The notes below the pieces were generated by a model, which searched no databases, was not told where the DNA came from, and worked only from the letters and a program-made list of their open reading frames with translations. This document shows positions 34,466 to 42,323 of a DNA stretch of 64,000 bases, one piece after another. The position numbers were made by a program, and so were the translations under genes. The stretch covers positions 50,920 to 114,919 of the forward strand of contig CAJUIW010000008.1 in assembly GCA_910586895.1 (NCBI GenBank). The letters run 5' to 3'. Each line of letters begins with the position of its first letter. Positions within the stretch are counted from its first letter, which is position 1. Source of the stretch: an uncultured Muribaculaceae bacterium. Lineage in GTDB: Bacteria > Bacteroidota > Bacteroidia > Bacteroidales > Muribaculaceae.

Positions 34466-34915
34466 TTAGGCGAGCAGTTCTTTTACTTTGGCAGATATGG
34501 CGCGTCCGTCAGCACGTCCGGCCAGCGCTTTTGAGGCTACGCCCATCACCTTGCCCATTTCGCGGGGAGATGTGGCGCCTACCTGTTCGATTATGGCACG
34601 TAGTTCGGCGGTGAGTTCCTCCTCGCTGAGCTGCTTGGGCAGATATTCCTCAATTACAGCAGCTTCGGCAAGCTCATTCTCAGCCAGCTCGGGGCGGTTC
34701 TGAGAGGCGTAGATTTCAGCGGTTTCGCGGCGCTGTTTTGCCATTTTGGCCAGAATCTTTGTGGCCTGGTCGTCGGGCAGGGTGCCATCAGAGCCTTTTG
34801 CTGTCTTTGCTTCGAGAAATTCTTTCTTGATGCCGCGGAGAGTTTCGAGGCGAACCTTTTCCTTGGCAAGCATGGCCGTACGGATGTCGGCGCTAATCTT
34901 ATCGAATAAGTCCAT
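34466..34915 (-). CDS. GatB/YqeY domain-containing protein
   Basis: A 149-residue protein matching the YqeY family, which is related to the tail domain of the GatB amidotransferase subunit. It reads MDLFDKISADIRTAMLAKEK at the start. The later LPKQLSEEELTAELRAIIEQ, then EMGKVMGVASKALAGRADG, are the family's closing signature. It is cytoplasmic and probably binds tRNA-like partners, but its true role is not established. Start 34915 is preferred to an upstream Met at 34942, since that one lies in the promoter box. It heads a YqeY-serS-TrmH transcript. Confidence 0.93.
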   Translation of the reverse strand: MDLFDKISADIRTAMLAKEKVRLETLRGIKKEFLEAKTAKGSDGTLPDDQATKILAKMAKQRRETAEIYASQNRPELAENELAEAAVIEEYLPKQLSEEELTAELRAIIEQVGATSPREMGKVMGVASKALAGRADGRAISAKVKELLA

Positions 34916-34939
34916 AATATATTCTTTGTTATTTAACTG

Positions 34940-34947
34940 CAAATATA
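34940..34947 (-). promoter_or_regulatory. candidate -7 box (TATATTTG) for YqeY-serS-TrmH
   Basis: The minus strand reads TATATTTG, ending 24 bases before the start at 34915. It indicates a transcript start separate from the DUF4919-like gene upstream. Confidence 0.55.
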
Positions 34948-35001
34948 GTAAGAATATTCGAGGATTCGTGAAAAAACAATACGTCAGGACTGTCAGCGAG
35001 C

Positions 35002-35640
35002 CTATTTGGCTCCTGCAAGAGGCTTGAAGTAGAGGATTACCTCATCCTTTACACCGTCAAGCTTCATCTTCACGGCGTCGATGTCGCCCAATGTGGCGGA
35101 GCCTGTTATTTTGACGGGCTGAAGATATTTGGCTATGAATTCATCGCGGTCCGAGGGGCGGGCTACGATGTAAGGGCTTGCGTCACTGACTCCCATACCC
35201 GATCCGAAAATGACCTCGCATATCCCTAACAGGCGCTTCTGGAAACCGGCGGCACGGTCAGCTTTGCCCAGGCCGGATGCAGCTCCGTAGCCTTTGAACA
35301 GGAGGGCGAGATTGGTGGGGTCAGATGCCAGGGCATTGTCAATCAGCCGGAGCGCCTCTTCGAAATTTGATGCTGAGTAGGCATTCTCCACATCCGTGTA
35401 TTTGGCTCCGGGGTTGAAACCGGGCATCATGGCTGTGCCGAAATAGACTGTTGCAACTTCCTCGCGGCTGAGCGTGGAGTCGCCCGAAGCGAATCGGTCA
35501 GTCAGCGATTTGAGCTTCTGAGGCTGATTGCGTACGGTACTTTCGATTTCGCTCTTTGAGATCTTCAGGTTTACTTCAGCTGAAGCGGTCAGCGAGGCCA
35601 ATGCTATGATGGCGGTCAGAAGGAGTCGGATTTTTTTCAT
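35002..35640 (-). CDS. exported DUF4919-like protein
   Basis: A 212-residue protein with a signal peptide (MKKIRLLLTAIIALASLTASA). The mature part is mostly helical and looks like DUF4919: VATVYFGTAMMPGFNP, then a TPR-like stretch (DNALASDPTNLALLFKGYGAA), IFGSGMGVSDASPYIVARPSDRDEF, and a final beta segment ending YFKPLAGAK. I know of no function for the family; exported and periplasmic or surface is the most I can say. Translation should start at 35640, two bases after the GH3 gene's stop, so they are coupled. The family call is from memory and moderate. Confidence 0.7.
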   Translation of the reverse strand: MKKIRLLLTAIIALASLTASAEVNLKISKSEIESTVRNQPQKLKSLTDRFASGDSTLSREEVATVYFGTAMMPGFNPGAKYTDVENAYSASNFEEALRLIDNALASDPTNLALLFKGYGAASGLGKADRAAGFQKRLLGICEVIFGSGMGVSDASPYIVARPSDRDEFIAKYLQPVKITGSATLGDIDAVKMKLDGVKDEVILYFKPLAGAK

Positions 35641-35642
35641 AA

Positions 35643-37148
35643 TCATTTGAATTTTAACATGCTTTCCATTATGGTGCGGTCGTTGCTCAGGCGCGGCACC
35701 TTTCGCTGTCCGCCGAGTTTTCCGGTTGATGCGAGCCATCGGTCAAAAGTGCCCTTACGCGCTTTCACTATGGTCAGCCGGTCAAGGAATATGCTTCCTG
35801 CACGCTTGGCCTGATAGTCGCTGTTCTCTCTGCACAGTGCCGCATCAAGTATTGAAGCGAAGTGCTCAAGGTCGGCCGGTTCGTGGTCAAACTCAATCAG
35901 CCATTCGTGGCGGCCATGATGTTTGTCGGTCGCATAGACCGGCGCGGCGGTATAGTTGAGAACGGAGGCTCCGGTATTACGGCATGCAGCCGCAAGGGCG
36001 GCATCGGTATTATGGACCATCACCTCTTCTCCAAATGCATTTATGAAGTGTTTTGTTCGGCCGGCAATGCTCACCCGCAGCGGCGAAACGCTCTCAATTT
36101 TCACGGTATCGCCTATGGGATAGCGCCATAGCCCGTTGCAGGACGTGATAATCAGGGAGTAAGTTTTTCCTTTTTCCACTTCCCATGCAGGGAGCGGCAT
36201 GGCATCGGGACGGTTTATGTCGGCAAACTCATAGAATGTGCCGGCGTCAAGCAGCAGGAGCATGGCGCCCGGTTCAGTTGTGTCCTGGAGAGCGAAGAAT
36301 CCTTCGGATGCATTATAGGTTTCCATATACCGCATCCGGGTGGGGTCGATGATTTCGTCGTAAAGACCCCGGTAGGGGCTGAAGGCAATACCTCCGTGGA
36401 AAAACACCTCAAGCCGTGGCCAGATATCATGGATGTGCGATGCGCCACGTAGCCGCAGTATCTCACGGAGCACCCCGAGGAACCATGACGGCACCCCTGA
36501 AATGTTGGTCACATTACACCGCGAGGCAGCTTCGGCCAGCATAGGGAGTTTCTCCCGCCAGTCGGACATCAGCGCTATTTTCTTTGACGGTACCCGCAGA
36601 AGTCGCACCAACGGATTGACCGTGTCGATCAGATTGGCCGACAGGTCGCCGACACGCACACGTGACTTTACCGGCAGTTCCAATTCATTGGCAAAGCTGC
36701 CTCCGAGTATGAAGCTCTTGCCGTCGAATATCTGCGAGTCGGGGTATAGCGACAGGTAGTGCGACACCACATCCGATGCCCCGCGGAAATGGCTGCGCTG
36801 CAGCCCCTCGCGGGTAATGGGTATATATTTGCTTTTGCCGTCGGAAGTGCCTGATGACTGGGCGAAGCGCCTTGTGAGCCCCGGCCAAAGTACATCGCGT
36901 TCGCCCCCTATCATACGCATCACAAGCGGGCGTATCGATTCGTAGGGCGACAGTTCCACGGCTTCACGATAATATTCATATCTGTTTAGCAGGGAGTAGC
37001 GGTGTTTGCGGCCCCATAAAGTATCGGCTCCGGCTTCAATCATCCGTGACAGCTCGGCCCGCTGAATCCGCTCAGGATCGGAGGCATAGCTGCGGGCGGC
37101 TGCCACACGGCGCAAAAAATACGGGCGAAGTAAACTGGTTAGGTTCAT
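35643..37148 (-). CDS. GH3 auxin-responsive-promoter family protein (acyl-adenylate type)
   Basis: A 501-residue cytoplasmic protein of the GH3 family. In plants these enzymes adenylate carboxylic acids and join them to amino acids; bacterial members are little studied. The ANL-superfamily core is seen in RRFAQSSGTSDGKSKYIPIT (phosphate-binding loop) and RYMETYNASEGFFALQD (adenine site). The YSLIITSCNGLWRYPIGDTV region and the GRTKHFINAFGEEVMV hinge follow. All are intact, so it should be active. Start 37148 (MNLTSLLRPYFLRR) is chosen over a far upstream Met that would cross the promoter. It is followed by the exported DUF4919-like gene two bases on. The acid substrate is unknown. Confidence 0.9.
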   Translation of the reverse strand: MNLTSLLRPYFLRRVAAARSYASDPERIQRAELSRMIEAGADTLWGRKHRYSLLNRYEYYREAVELSPYESIRPLVMRMIGGERDVLWPGLTRRFAQSSGTSDGKSKYIPITREGLQRSHFRGASDVVSHYLSLYPDSQIFDGKSFILGGSFANELELPVKSRVRVGDLSANLIDTVNPLVRLLRVPSKKIALMSDWREKLPMLAEAASRCNVTNISGVPSWFLGVLREILRLRGASHIHDIWPRLEVFFHGGIAFSPYRGLYDEIIDPTRMRYMETYNASEGFFALQDTTEPGAMLLLLDAGTFYEFADINRPDAMPLPAWEVEKGKTYSLIITSCNGLWRYPIGDTVKIESVSPLRVSIAGRTKHFINAFGEEVMVHNTDAALAAACRNTGASVLNYTAAPVYATDKHHGRHEWLIEFDHEPADLEHFASILDAALCRENSDYQAKRAGSIFLDRLTIVKARKGTFDRWLASTGKLGGQRKVPRLSNDRTIMESMLKFK

Positions 37149-37168
37149 TGTACGTTTCAATTCTAAAA

Positions 37169-37176
37169 CAAAATTA
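37169..37176 (-). promoter_or_regulatory. candidate -7 box (TAATTTTG) for GH3-type gene
   Basis: The minus strand reads TAATTTTG, ending 20 bases before the start at 37148. A TTTG about 24 bases further upstream is slightly too far for a standard -33 element. Confidence 0.5.
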
Positions 37177-37219
37177 TAAATAAAACTAACGAATCCGAAC
37201 CAAATTGAAAAAAATAGTA

Positions 37220-37227
37220 TAATTTTG
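37220..37227 (+). promoter_or_regulatory. candidate -7 box (TAATTTTG) for lipoprotein gene, near-leaderless
   Basis: TAATTTTG ends 9 bases before the ATG at 37237, so the mRNA leader would be about 5 bases. It is divergent to the GH3 promoter 44 bases away. Confidence 0.5.
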
Positions 37228-37236
37228 CAATTAATT

Positions 37237-37632
37237 ATGAAGAATCTTATCCGTACAAAAACTGCCGGTATCATAGCTGTATTGCTCCTGGCCCTCACCG
37301 CCGTATCATGTGCAAGTGATGAATATTACTACTCGCCGCTCGAGGGCCGATGGGAGCTTGTGGCTGTCAACGGCATCCCGGTAATGGAAGAGGATGTGAG
37401 TGAATTTGTGTTCTACTCGAACCAAACCGGTACATTCGGACAGTATGATGCTTACGGACGGTGGAACACCTATCCCATCACATGGGACCTGTCGTACGGT
37501 GCCGGAGGCAGCGATATCCTTAATATCTACATGCCCAATGATACATGGAACTACCGCATGGCTCTGACATCCACTACACTTACCCTTCTTGACCTTATGA
37601 CGGGCAATACGCTGCTCTACAGCGCTTATTGA
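37237..37632 (+). CDS. small lipoprotein, lipocalin-like
   Basis: A 131-residue lipoprotein: MKNLIRTKTAGIIAVLLLAL followed by lipobox AVSC. The mature part starts ASDEYYYSPLEGRWELVAVN and looks like the short all-beta lipocalin-like domains common in Bacteroidales (a GRWEL strand early, then alternating aromatic strands). The function is unknown. The ATG at 37237 is used because it begins the lipoprotein signal directly; an upstream TTG would overlap the promoter. It is probably the first gene of the plus-strand group that continues with the pseudokinase 40 bases later. Confidence 0.85.
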   Translation: MKNLIRTKTAGIIAVLLLALTAVSCASDEYYYSPLEGRWELVAVNGIPVMEEDVSEFVFYSNQTGTFGQYDAYGRWNTYPITWDLSYGAGGSDILNIYMPNDTWNYRMALTSTTLTLLDLMTGNTLLYSAY

Positions 37633-37672
37633 ACGAACCGCATTATCACATATCCACAATACTCTTTATCTT

Positions 37673-38440
37673 ATGCATAATCAGGCTGACAGACCGGACG
37701 AAAAATGGACCGAGATTGAACTGCTTCCCGAGTGGGGCGAGCAGTTCTATGATGTGTACACTGCCAAGAAATTCGGCAAGTGGCTCATGCTGAAGACACT
37801 GAAGCCTGAATTTAAGGAGGACCCGCGGTTCAAGGCTCTGATAGAGAAGGAATTTGATGTACGCTACAATCTGGCGCATCCGAATATCGTGATGATCAAC
37901 GATTTTGAGGATGTTCCGGGGCTTGGCCGTTGCATCATAACGGACGACGTGTACGGCGATTCGCTTCGTAAACTTATCGACGCCGGAAAGGTGACACCCA
38001 ATCATGTTGACAAGGTGTGCACCCAGCTGGTCGATGCGCTCGATTATATACAGGACAATCATCTGGTGCATCTGCCCGTACGTCCTGAAACAATAATTTT
38101 CACAGAGAATATAGGAAACCTTAAGCTGATAGATGTAGGCTTTGACCAGCGCGAGAACCTCACTCCGGCCGATGCCGCCGAGGATATCCTCAGCTTCGGA
38201 AAGATTCTTTCCGAGGTAATCGGTCAGGTGCCCGGAACGCCGGCATATCTTAAGCGCGTTGCTGAGAAATGCTGTAATCCGGATCCGTCAAAGCGCTATT
38301 CGAGCATCCATGAACTGCGTATGGCATTGGCCCACCGTTCGGACAATAAGGTGTACATTATCATAATAATATTTCTGGTGGTCATGATAGGTGTGCTGCT
38401 GTGGTTAAGCTCCGCCTGGGCGCCTGAACATATCAACTGA
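37673..38440 (+). CDS. membrane-anchored protein-kinase-like protein, predicted pseudokinase
   Basis: A 255-residue protein with a kinase-like fold (about 20-215) and one C-terminal membrane helix (about 227-249, VYIIIIIFLVVMIGVLLWLS), which places the kinase-like part in the cytoplasm. Kept features are Lys41 (LMLK), Glu60 of helix C (EKEFDVRY), HPNIV, and Asp154 in DVG (in place of DFG). The HRDxKPxN catalytic loop reads H133-L-P-V-R-P-E-T140, so the catalytic Asp is Pro and the metal Asn is Thr. No glycine-rich loop is evident. It is therefore probably catalytically dead and may serve as a scaffold or sensor. It lies 40 bases after the lipoprotein and 5 before the GNAT-like gene. Confidence 0.8.
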   Translation: MHNQADRPDEKWTEIELLPEWGEQFYDVYTAKKFGKWLMLKTLKPEFKEDPRFKALIEKEFDVRYNLAHPNIVMINDFEDVPGLGRCIITDDVYGDSLRKLIDAGKVTPNHVDKVCTQLVDALDYIQDNHLVHLPVRPETIIFTENIGNLKLIDVGFDQRENLTPADAAEDILSFGKILSEVIGQVPGTPAYLKRVAEKCCNPDPSKRYSSIHELRMALAHRSDNKVYIIIIIFLVVMIGVLLWLSSAWAPEHIN

Positions 38441-38445
38441 ACATT

Positions 38446-39576
38446 ATGCCTGTAGAAATTCGTGAAGTAGCTCCTGTGAAGTCGGAGCTTCGGAAATTTG
38501 TTAAATTCGGAGTAAATCATTACAAAGGCAATTCGTGCTATGTGCCTCCGCTTATATTCGATGAAGTGGAAACCCTTATTCCGGAGAAGAATCCGGCATT
38601 TGACTTCTGTGAGGCACAGTCGTTTATGGCTTATCGTGATGGGAAGCCTGTAGGACGTATAACCGCTATAATAAACCGTAAGGTAAATGAACGGAGCGGC
38701 CGCAAGGAAGCCCGGTTCGGATATTTTGAAACAATTGACGATGCCGAGGTGGCCGATGCGCTTTTTGCCGCCGCCGAGGGATGGGCACGCTCCCATGGCA
38801 TGAACGAGATGGTAGGGCCCATGGGCTTCACTGACATGGACCATGAAGGCATGCTGGTGGAAGGATTCGATGAGCTCGGTACCATGGCCACCATATATAA
38901 TTATCCCTACTATCCGGAGCATATGGAGCGTATGGGGTATGTCAAGGATACTGACTGGGTGGAATACCGCATTACGGTGCCCGATGCCATACCTGAGAAG
39001 CATCAGCGTATAGCCGACATTGTGGCCAAGAAATACGGATTGCGTACCATCCGCTACAAAAGCCGTAAGAAGCTGGCTGCCGATTACGGAGTGGAGCTGT
39101 TCAAGCTTATCAACGAGGCTTACGATGACCTCTATGGCTACTCACCGCTTACTGACCGTCAGATACAATATTATATTGACAAGTATCTGTCAGTGCTCCG
39201 CCTTGACTGCGTGAGTCTTGTGGTTGACTCCAATGATGCTCTTGTGGCCATGGGCATCAGTATCCCCTCATTTTCCAAGGCGCTGCGCCGTTCGTCGGGC
39301 AAGCTGTTCCCGCTCGGATGGTATCATATACTCAAAGCTATCTACGGCCGCAATGACGTGGTCGACCTTATGCTGATAGCCGTGCGCAAGGATTATCTGA
39401 GCAAGGGTGTCAACGCCCTCCTCTTCGCTGACCTTATCCCGGCCTACCGCAAGAACGGCTATAAGTATGCCGAGAGCAATCTGGAGCTTGAGGGAAATGA
39501 AAATGTACAGAAACAGTGGCAATATTTCGAGCGCAGGCTCCATCGCCGCCGCCGTTCATACAGAAAGCAGATATGA
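38446..39576 (+). CDS. GNAT-like N-acetyltransferase (YghO-like)
   Basis: A 376-residue cytoplasmic protein. The start VEIREVAPVKSELRKFVKF, the YVPPLIFDE block, MAYRDGKPVGRITAIINRK (an acetyl-CoA-fold strand) and RFGYFETIDD are typical of a large GNAT-like family known from YghO of E. coli. The C-terminal half has a second GNAT-like segment with SKGVNALLFADLIPAYRKNGYKYAESNLELEGN. The substrate is unknown. It has overlap-level contact with neighbours: it begins 5 bases after the pseudokinase and its stop overlaps the SDR start (ATGA). It shows no signal peptide or membrane helix. Confidence 0.82.
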   Translation: MPVEIREVAPVKSELRKFVKFGVNHYKGNSCYVPPLIFDEVETLIPEKNPAFDFCEAQSFMAYRDGKPVGRITAIINRKVNERSGRKEARFGYFETIDDAEVADALFAAAEGWARSHGMNEMVGPMGFTDMDHEGMLVEGFDELGTMATIYNYPYYPEHMERMGYVKDTDWVEYRITVPDAIPEKHQRIADIVAKKYGLRTIRYKSRKKLAADYGVELFKLINEAYDDLYGYSPLTDRQIQYYIDKYLSVLRLDCVSLVVDSNDALVAMGISIPSFSKALRRSSGKLFPLGWYHILKAIYGRNDVVDLMLIAVRKDYLSKGVNALLFADLIPAYRKNGYKYAESNLELEGNENVQKQWQYFERRLHRRRRSYRKQI

Positions 39577-40619
39577 TTATGGCAGAACAGAATGACGGAG
39601 GACGTAAGCGTCTGCTTGTAGTCGGCGCCGGAGGATTTATAGGCGGTCATATCGCTGCCGAGGCGGTGAAGCGTGGGTTTGACACGTGGGTTGCCGTGCG
39701 GGAGAGCACCTCACGCCGGTTTCTTGAACACCTGCCTGTAAGCTATGTAGTGCTCGACTATGAAACCTCGCCGGAGGATATGGGGCGCACCCTGACCGAG
39801 GCTTTGCCTGAAGGTGAACGCTGGGACTACATTATATATAATCTTGGAGCCACGAAATGTGTCAATTTCCTGGACTTCAACCGTATCAACTACCTGTATC
39901 TGCGCACATTCGTTGAAGCTCTCCGGGTAAGTTCGCTTATGCCTGAGCGCTTCCTGTACATGAGCTCGCTCAGTGCCCTCGGCCCCGGCGATGAAAAAAA
40001 CTATGCGCCCCTGACTTCACGCACCATTCCGCAGCCCAACACGCGCTACGGGGTGTCGAAAATCAAAGCCGAGACATTTATTGAGACCTGTGCTGACCTG
40101 CCTTGGACCATATTCCGCCCTACGGGTGTGTACGGCCCTCATGAACAGGACTATCTGATGATGATAAAGAGCATTGACTCACACTTTGACTTCGGTGTGG
40201 GATTCCGCCGTCAGATGCTTACATTTATCTATGTGGAGGATCTGGTGGAGGCTATGTTCATGGCGCTTGGCAGCGAGGCTGCGTTGCGGCGCAAATATAT
40301 CATAAGTGAGGAGCGGGCTTACAGCCAGAAGGAATTTCGCCGTATTGTGGCCAAGGAGCTTGGCACGGGTTGGGTCATACCTCTGCGGTTGCCGCTCTGG
40401 ATGGCCTACGTGGCATCGGTAGTGGCTGAGAAATACGGAGTGGCCAAGATGAAGCCGAGCACGCTCAACCGTGACAAATTCAAGATAATGAAGCAGCGCA
40501 ACTGGACCTGCGATGTGTCAGATGCAGCCAATGACTTCGGCTTCCATGCGCGTCATTCGCTCGTTGACGGTATAAGGGCTACTGTAGCTGCGTATAAGGA
40601 GGGTAAGAAATCATGCTGA
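39573..40619 (+). CDS. NAD-dependent epimerase/dehydratase (extended SDR)
   Basis: A 348-residue extended short-chain dehydrogenase/reductase. The nucleotide-binding loop is VVGAGGFIGGHIAAEA, and the active-site Tyr and Lys are in TRYGVSKIKAE (YxxxK), with the upstream LYMSSLSALG serine strand. FRPTGVYGPHEQDY is the sugar-epimerase-type substrate loop. The protein probably acts on a nucleotide sugar or related metabolite, but the substrate is unclear. The start at 39573 (MIMAEQ) overlaps the GNAT stop; 39579 is an equally good ATG. Its end overlaps the small membrane protein gene by seven bases. Confidence 0.88.
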   Translation: MIMAEQNDGGRKRLLVVGAGGFIGGHIAAEAVKRGFDTWVAVRESTSRRFLEHLPVSYVVLDYETSPEDMGRTLTEALPEGERWDYIIYNLGATKCVNFLDFNRINYLYLRTFVEALRVSSLMPERFLYMSSLSALGPGDEKNYAPLTSRTIPQPNTRYGVSKIKAETFIETCADLPWTIFRPTGVYGPHEQDYLMMIKSIDSHFDFGVGFRRQMLTFIYVEDLVEAMFMALGSEAALRRKYIISEERAYSQKEFRRIVAKELGTGWVIPLRLPLWMAYVASVVAEKYGVAKMKPSTLNRDKFKIMKQRNWTCDVSDAANDFGFHARHSLVDGIRATVAAYKEGKKSC

Positions 40620-40882
40620 ACCGACAGGGACAAACCCCGCTCTGGGCGCTGGCTATAATCATCATAGCCGCTTTGCCGGTATTTTCTTTTCCGGCACTGC
40701 TCACCTCTGCGCCATCGGACCTGAGAGCCATTGTATGGCTCTATCCGCTGTATGTGCTTACCGCGGCATGGCTTGCCTGGGCCTGCTGGCCGTCGCGTCG
40801 GCTTATGTCATGGATTCTTATTGTGCTGATGCTCCTGTCGCACGGAGCCATGTGGATGCTTGCTACTATGCCTTTGTCATGA
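40613..40882 (+). CDS. small hypothetical membrane protein
   Basis: An 89-residue protein with three hydrophobic segments (about 11-30, 38-57 and 67-85), with only a few charged residues between them (about SDLR and PSRR). It starts inside the last codons of the SDR gene, and its TGA overlaps the aroQ ATG. This position and the intact frame support a real gene. I do not recognise a family, and there is no conserved catalytic motif. It is an inner-membrane protein of unknown role. Confidence 0.6.
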   Translation: MLNRQGQTPLWALAIIIIAALPVFSFPALLTSAPSDLRAIVWLYPLYVLTAAWLAWACWPSRRLMSWILIVLMLLSHGAMWMLATMPLS

Positions 40883-41307
40883 ACAGAATAAAGATACTGA
40901 TAATGAACGGCCCCAACCTGAACCTGCTTGGCCGTCGGGAGCCCGGCATATATGGAAATGCCGGTATGGATGAATGTCTGGAGAATCTGAAAGTGCGCTA
41001 TCCCATGGTGGATATCGAATACTTCCAGAGCAATAGCGAGGGGGCTCTGATCGATGAGCTGCACCGCGTAGGGTTTGACGCGGCCTATGCCGGTGTGGTA
41101 CTGAATGCCGGGGCATATACCCACACATCGCTTGCCATAGCCGATGCCATAGCAGCCATAGCTGTGCCGGTAGTGGAGGTGCATATCTCCAATATACAGT
41201 CGCGTGAACCTATCCGCCATACCTCGCTTATAGCTCCCGTATGCCGGGGCTCTATCGCCGGCTTCGGACTTGAATCCTATCGTCTTGGAATAGAATCGCT
41301 TTTATGA
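40879..41307 (+). CDS. aroQ: type II 3-dehydroquinate dehydratase
   Basis: A 142-residue protein of the normal type II length. The catalytic motifs are all present: ILIMNGPNLNLLGRREPGIYG (with the active-site Tyr at its end), FQSNSEGALID (Arg-loop follower), VLNAGAYTHTSLAIADAI (catalytic His) and VVEVHISNIQSREPIRHTS (substrate-binding His/Arg). It removes water from 3-dehydroquinate in the shikimate pathway. A longer open frame begins upstream, but the ATG at 40879 overlaps the membrane protein stop and starts exactly at the family N-terminus. It sits directly before pyk. Confidence 0.97.
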   Translation: MNRIKILIMNGPNLNLLGRREPGIYGNAGMDECLENLKVRYPMVDIEYFQSNSEGALIDELHRVGFDAAYAGVVLNAGAYTHTSLAIADAIAAIAVPVVEVHISNIQSREPIRHTSLIAPVCRGSIAGFGLESYRLGIESLL

Positions 41308-42323
41308 GAAGAACCAATATAATGGCTACAGTGGCCGATACCCGCTGTACCCCTGAATTTGTGTCGATGCTTCATGGCGCCGGCATGGACTCCGTGCGCA
41401 TCAATTCCGCACATGTCAATCCACAGTCCATAGCATCTATGGTTAAGATAATCCGGGAGGCAGCTCCCGGTGTCAGAATTCTGATGGACACCAAGGGCCC
41501 CGAAATACGGACCACAAATGTTGACAGCCGCTTCGGTGAGGCGATTGCCGTTGCTGAAGGCAGCCGGTGGAATATAGGCTCATCTGTTGACAGTCCATGC
41601 ATTTCCGATACCATCTATGTGGCCATGGAAGCTGTTCACCGCTATGTGAAGCCGGGAATGACGGTGCTCGTCGATGACGGTGATCTGGAATTCCTCGTGG
41701 AAGAGGTTAAGGATGATCATCTTGTCGCCTCCGCACAGCGTAGCGGCAGCCTCGGGTCGCGTAAGACAGTGGCGATTCCCGGAGTGGAACTGCCTCCGCT
41801 TCCGGCGGTGTCGGAGCGTGACCGCATCAATATAGCAGCGGCATGCGAGGTGGGTATTGATGTCATTGCCCATTCATTTGTGCGTGATGCCAAGGATATC
41901 GAGGCATTGCGTTCCGTCATAACTAATCCGTCTATCGAGGTATATGCCAAGATTGAGTGTGCCGAGGCGGTGGAAAATATGGAGGAGATTCTTGAAGTGT
42001 CCGACGGGCTGCTTGTGGCTCGTGGCGATCTTGGCACTGCATTCCCGCTACCGCAGATACCCATGCTTCAGTTGCGCATACTGCATCTTTGTCATGAAAA
42101 GGGTAAAGGCTCGATTGTATCGACCCAGATGCTTCACTCCATGATTTCGAAGCCGCAGCCCACACGTGCCGAGGTGAGCGACATTGCTTTGGCGGTGATG
42201 GAGGGTGCTGACACTCTGCTTCTTACCGGCGAAACGGCACAAGGCGCTTATCCGCGCGCGGCTGTTGAGGTGATGCGGCTCACTATTGAAGATACGGAGC
42301 GATGCGCAATACCGAGAATTTAG
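41304..42323 (+). CDS. pyk: short pyruvate kinase without C-terminal allosteric domain
   Basis: A 339-residue pyruvate kinase homologue; standard enzymes are about 470-480. The barrel and B-domain are complete: RINSAHV (substrate Arg, replacing the usual R-x-NFSHG), MDTKGPEIR, YAKIECAEAVENMEEIL (catalytic Lys), LLVARGDLG (metal Glu/Asp) and STQMLHSM with PTRAEVSDIALAVMEGADTL then TGETAQGAYP. The protein ends just after this, so the regulatory C-domain is missing, not damaged. It should convert phosphoenolpyruvate and ADP to pyruvate and ATP, perhaps without effector control. I recall similar short paralogues in Bacteroides. It overlaps the O-methyltransferase gene by 22 bases. Confidence 0.85.
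   Translation: MRRTNIMATVADTRCTPEFVSMLHGAGMDSVRINSAHVNPQSIASMVKIIREAAPGVRILMDTKGPEIRTTNVDSRFGEAIAVAEGSRWNIGSSVDSPCISDTIYVAMEAVHRYVKPGMTVLVDDGDLEFLVEEVKDDHLVASAQRSGSLGSRKTVAIPGVELPPLPAVSERDRINIAAACEVGIDVIAHSFVRDAKDIEALRSVITNPSIEVYAKIECAEAVENMEEILEVSDGLLVARGDLGTAFPLPQIPMLQLRILHLCHEKGKGSIVSTQMLHSMISKPQPTRAEVSDIALAVMEGADTLLLTGETAQGAYPRAAVEVMRLTIEDTERCAIPRI

Noticed and set aside
34918..35001. A terminator for the DUF4919-like gene
   Set aside because: A 5-bp GAGCC/GGCTC stem overlaps the stop codon, but the T run is some 20 bases away. Too weak to call.
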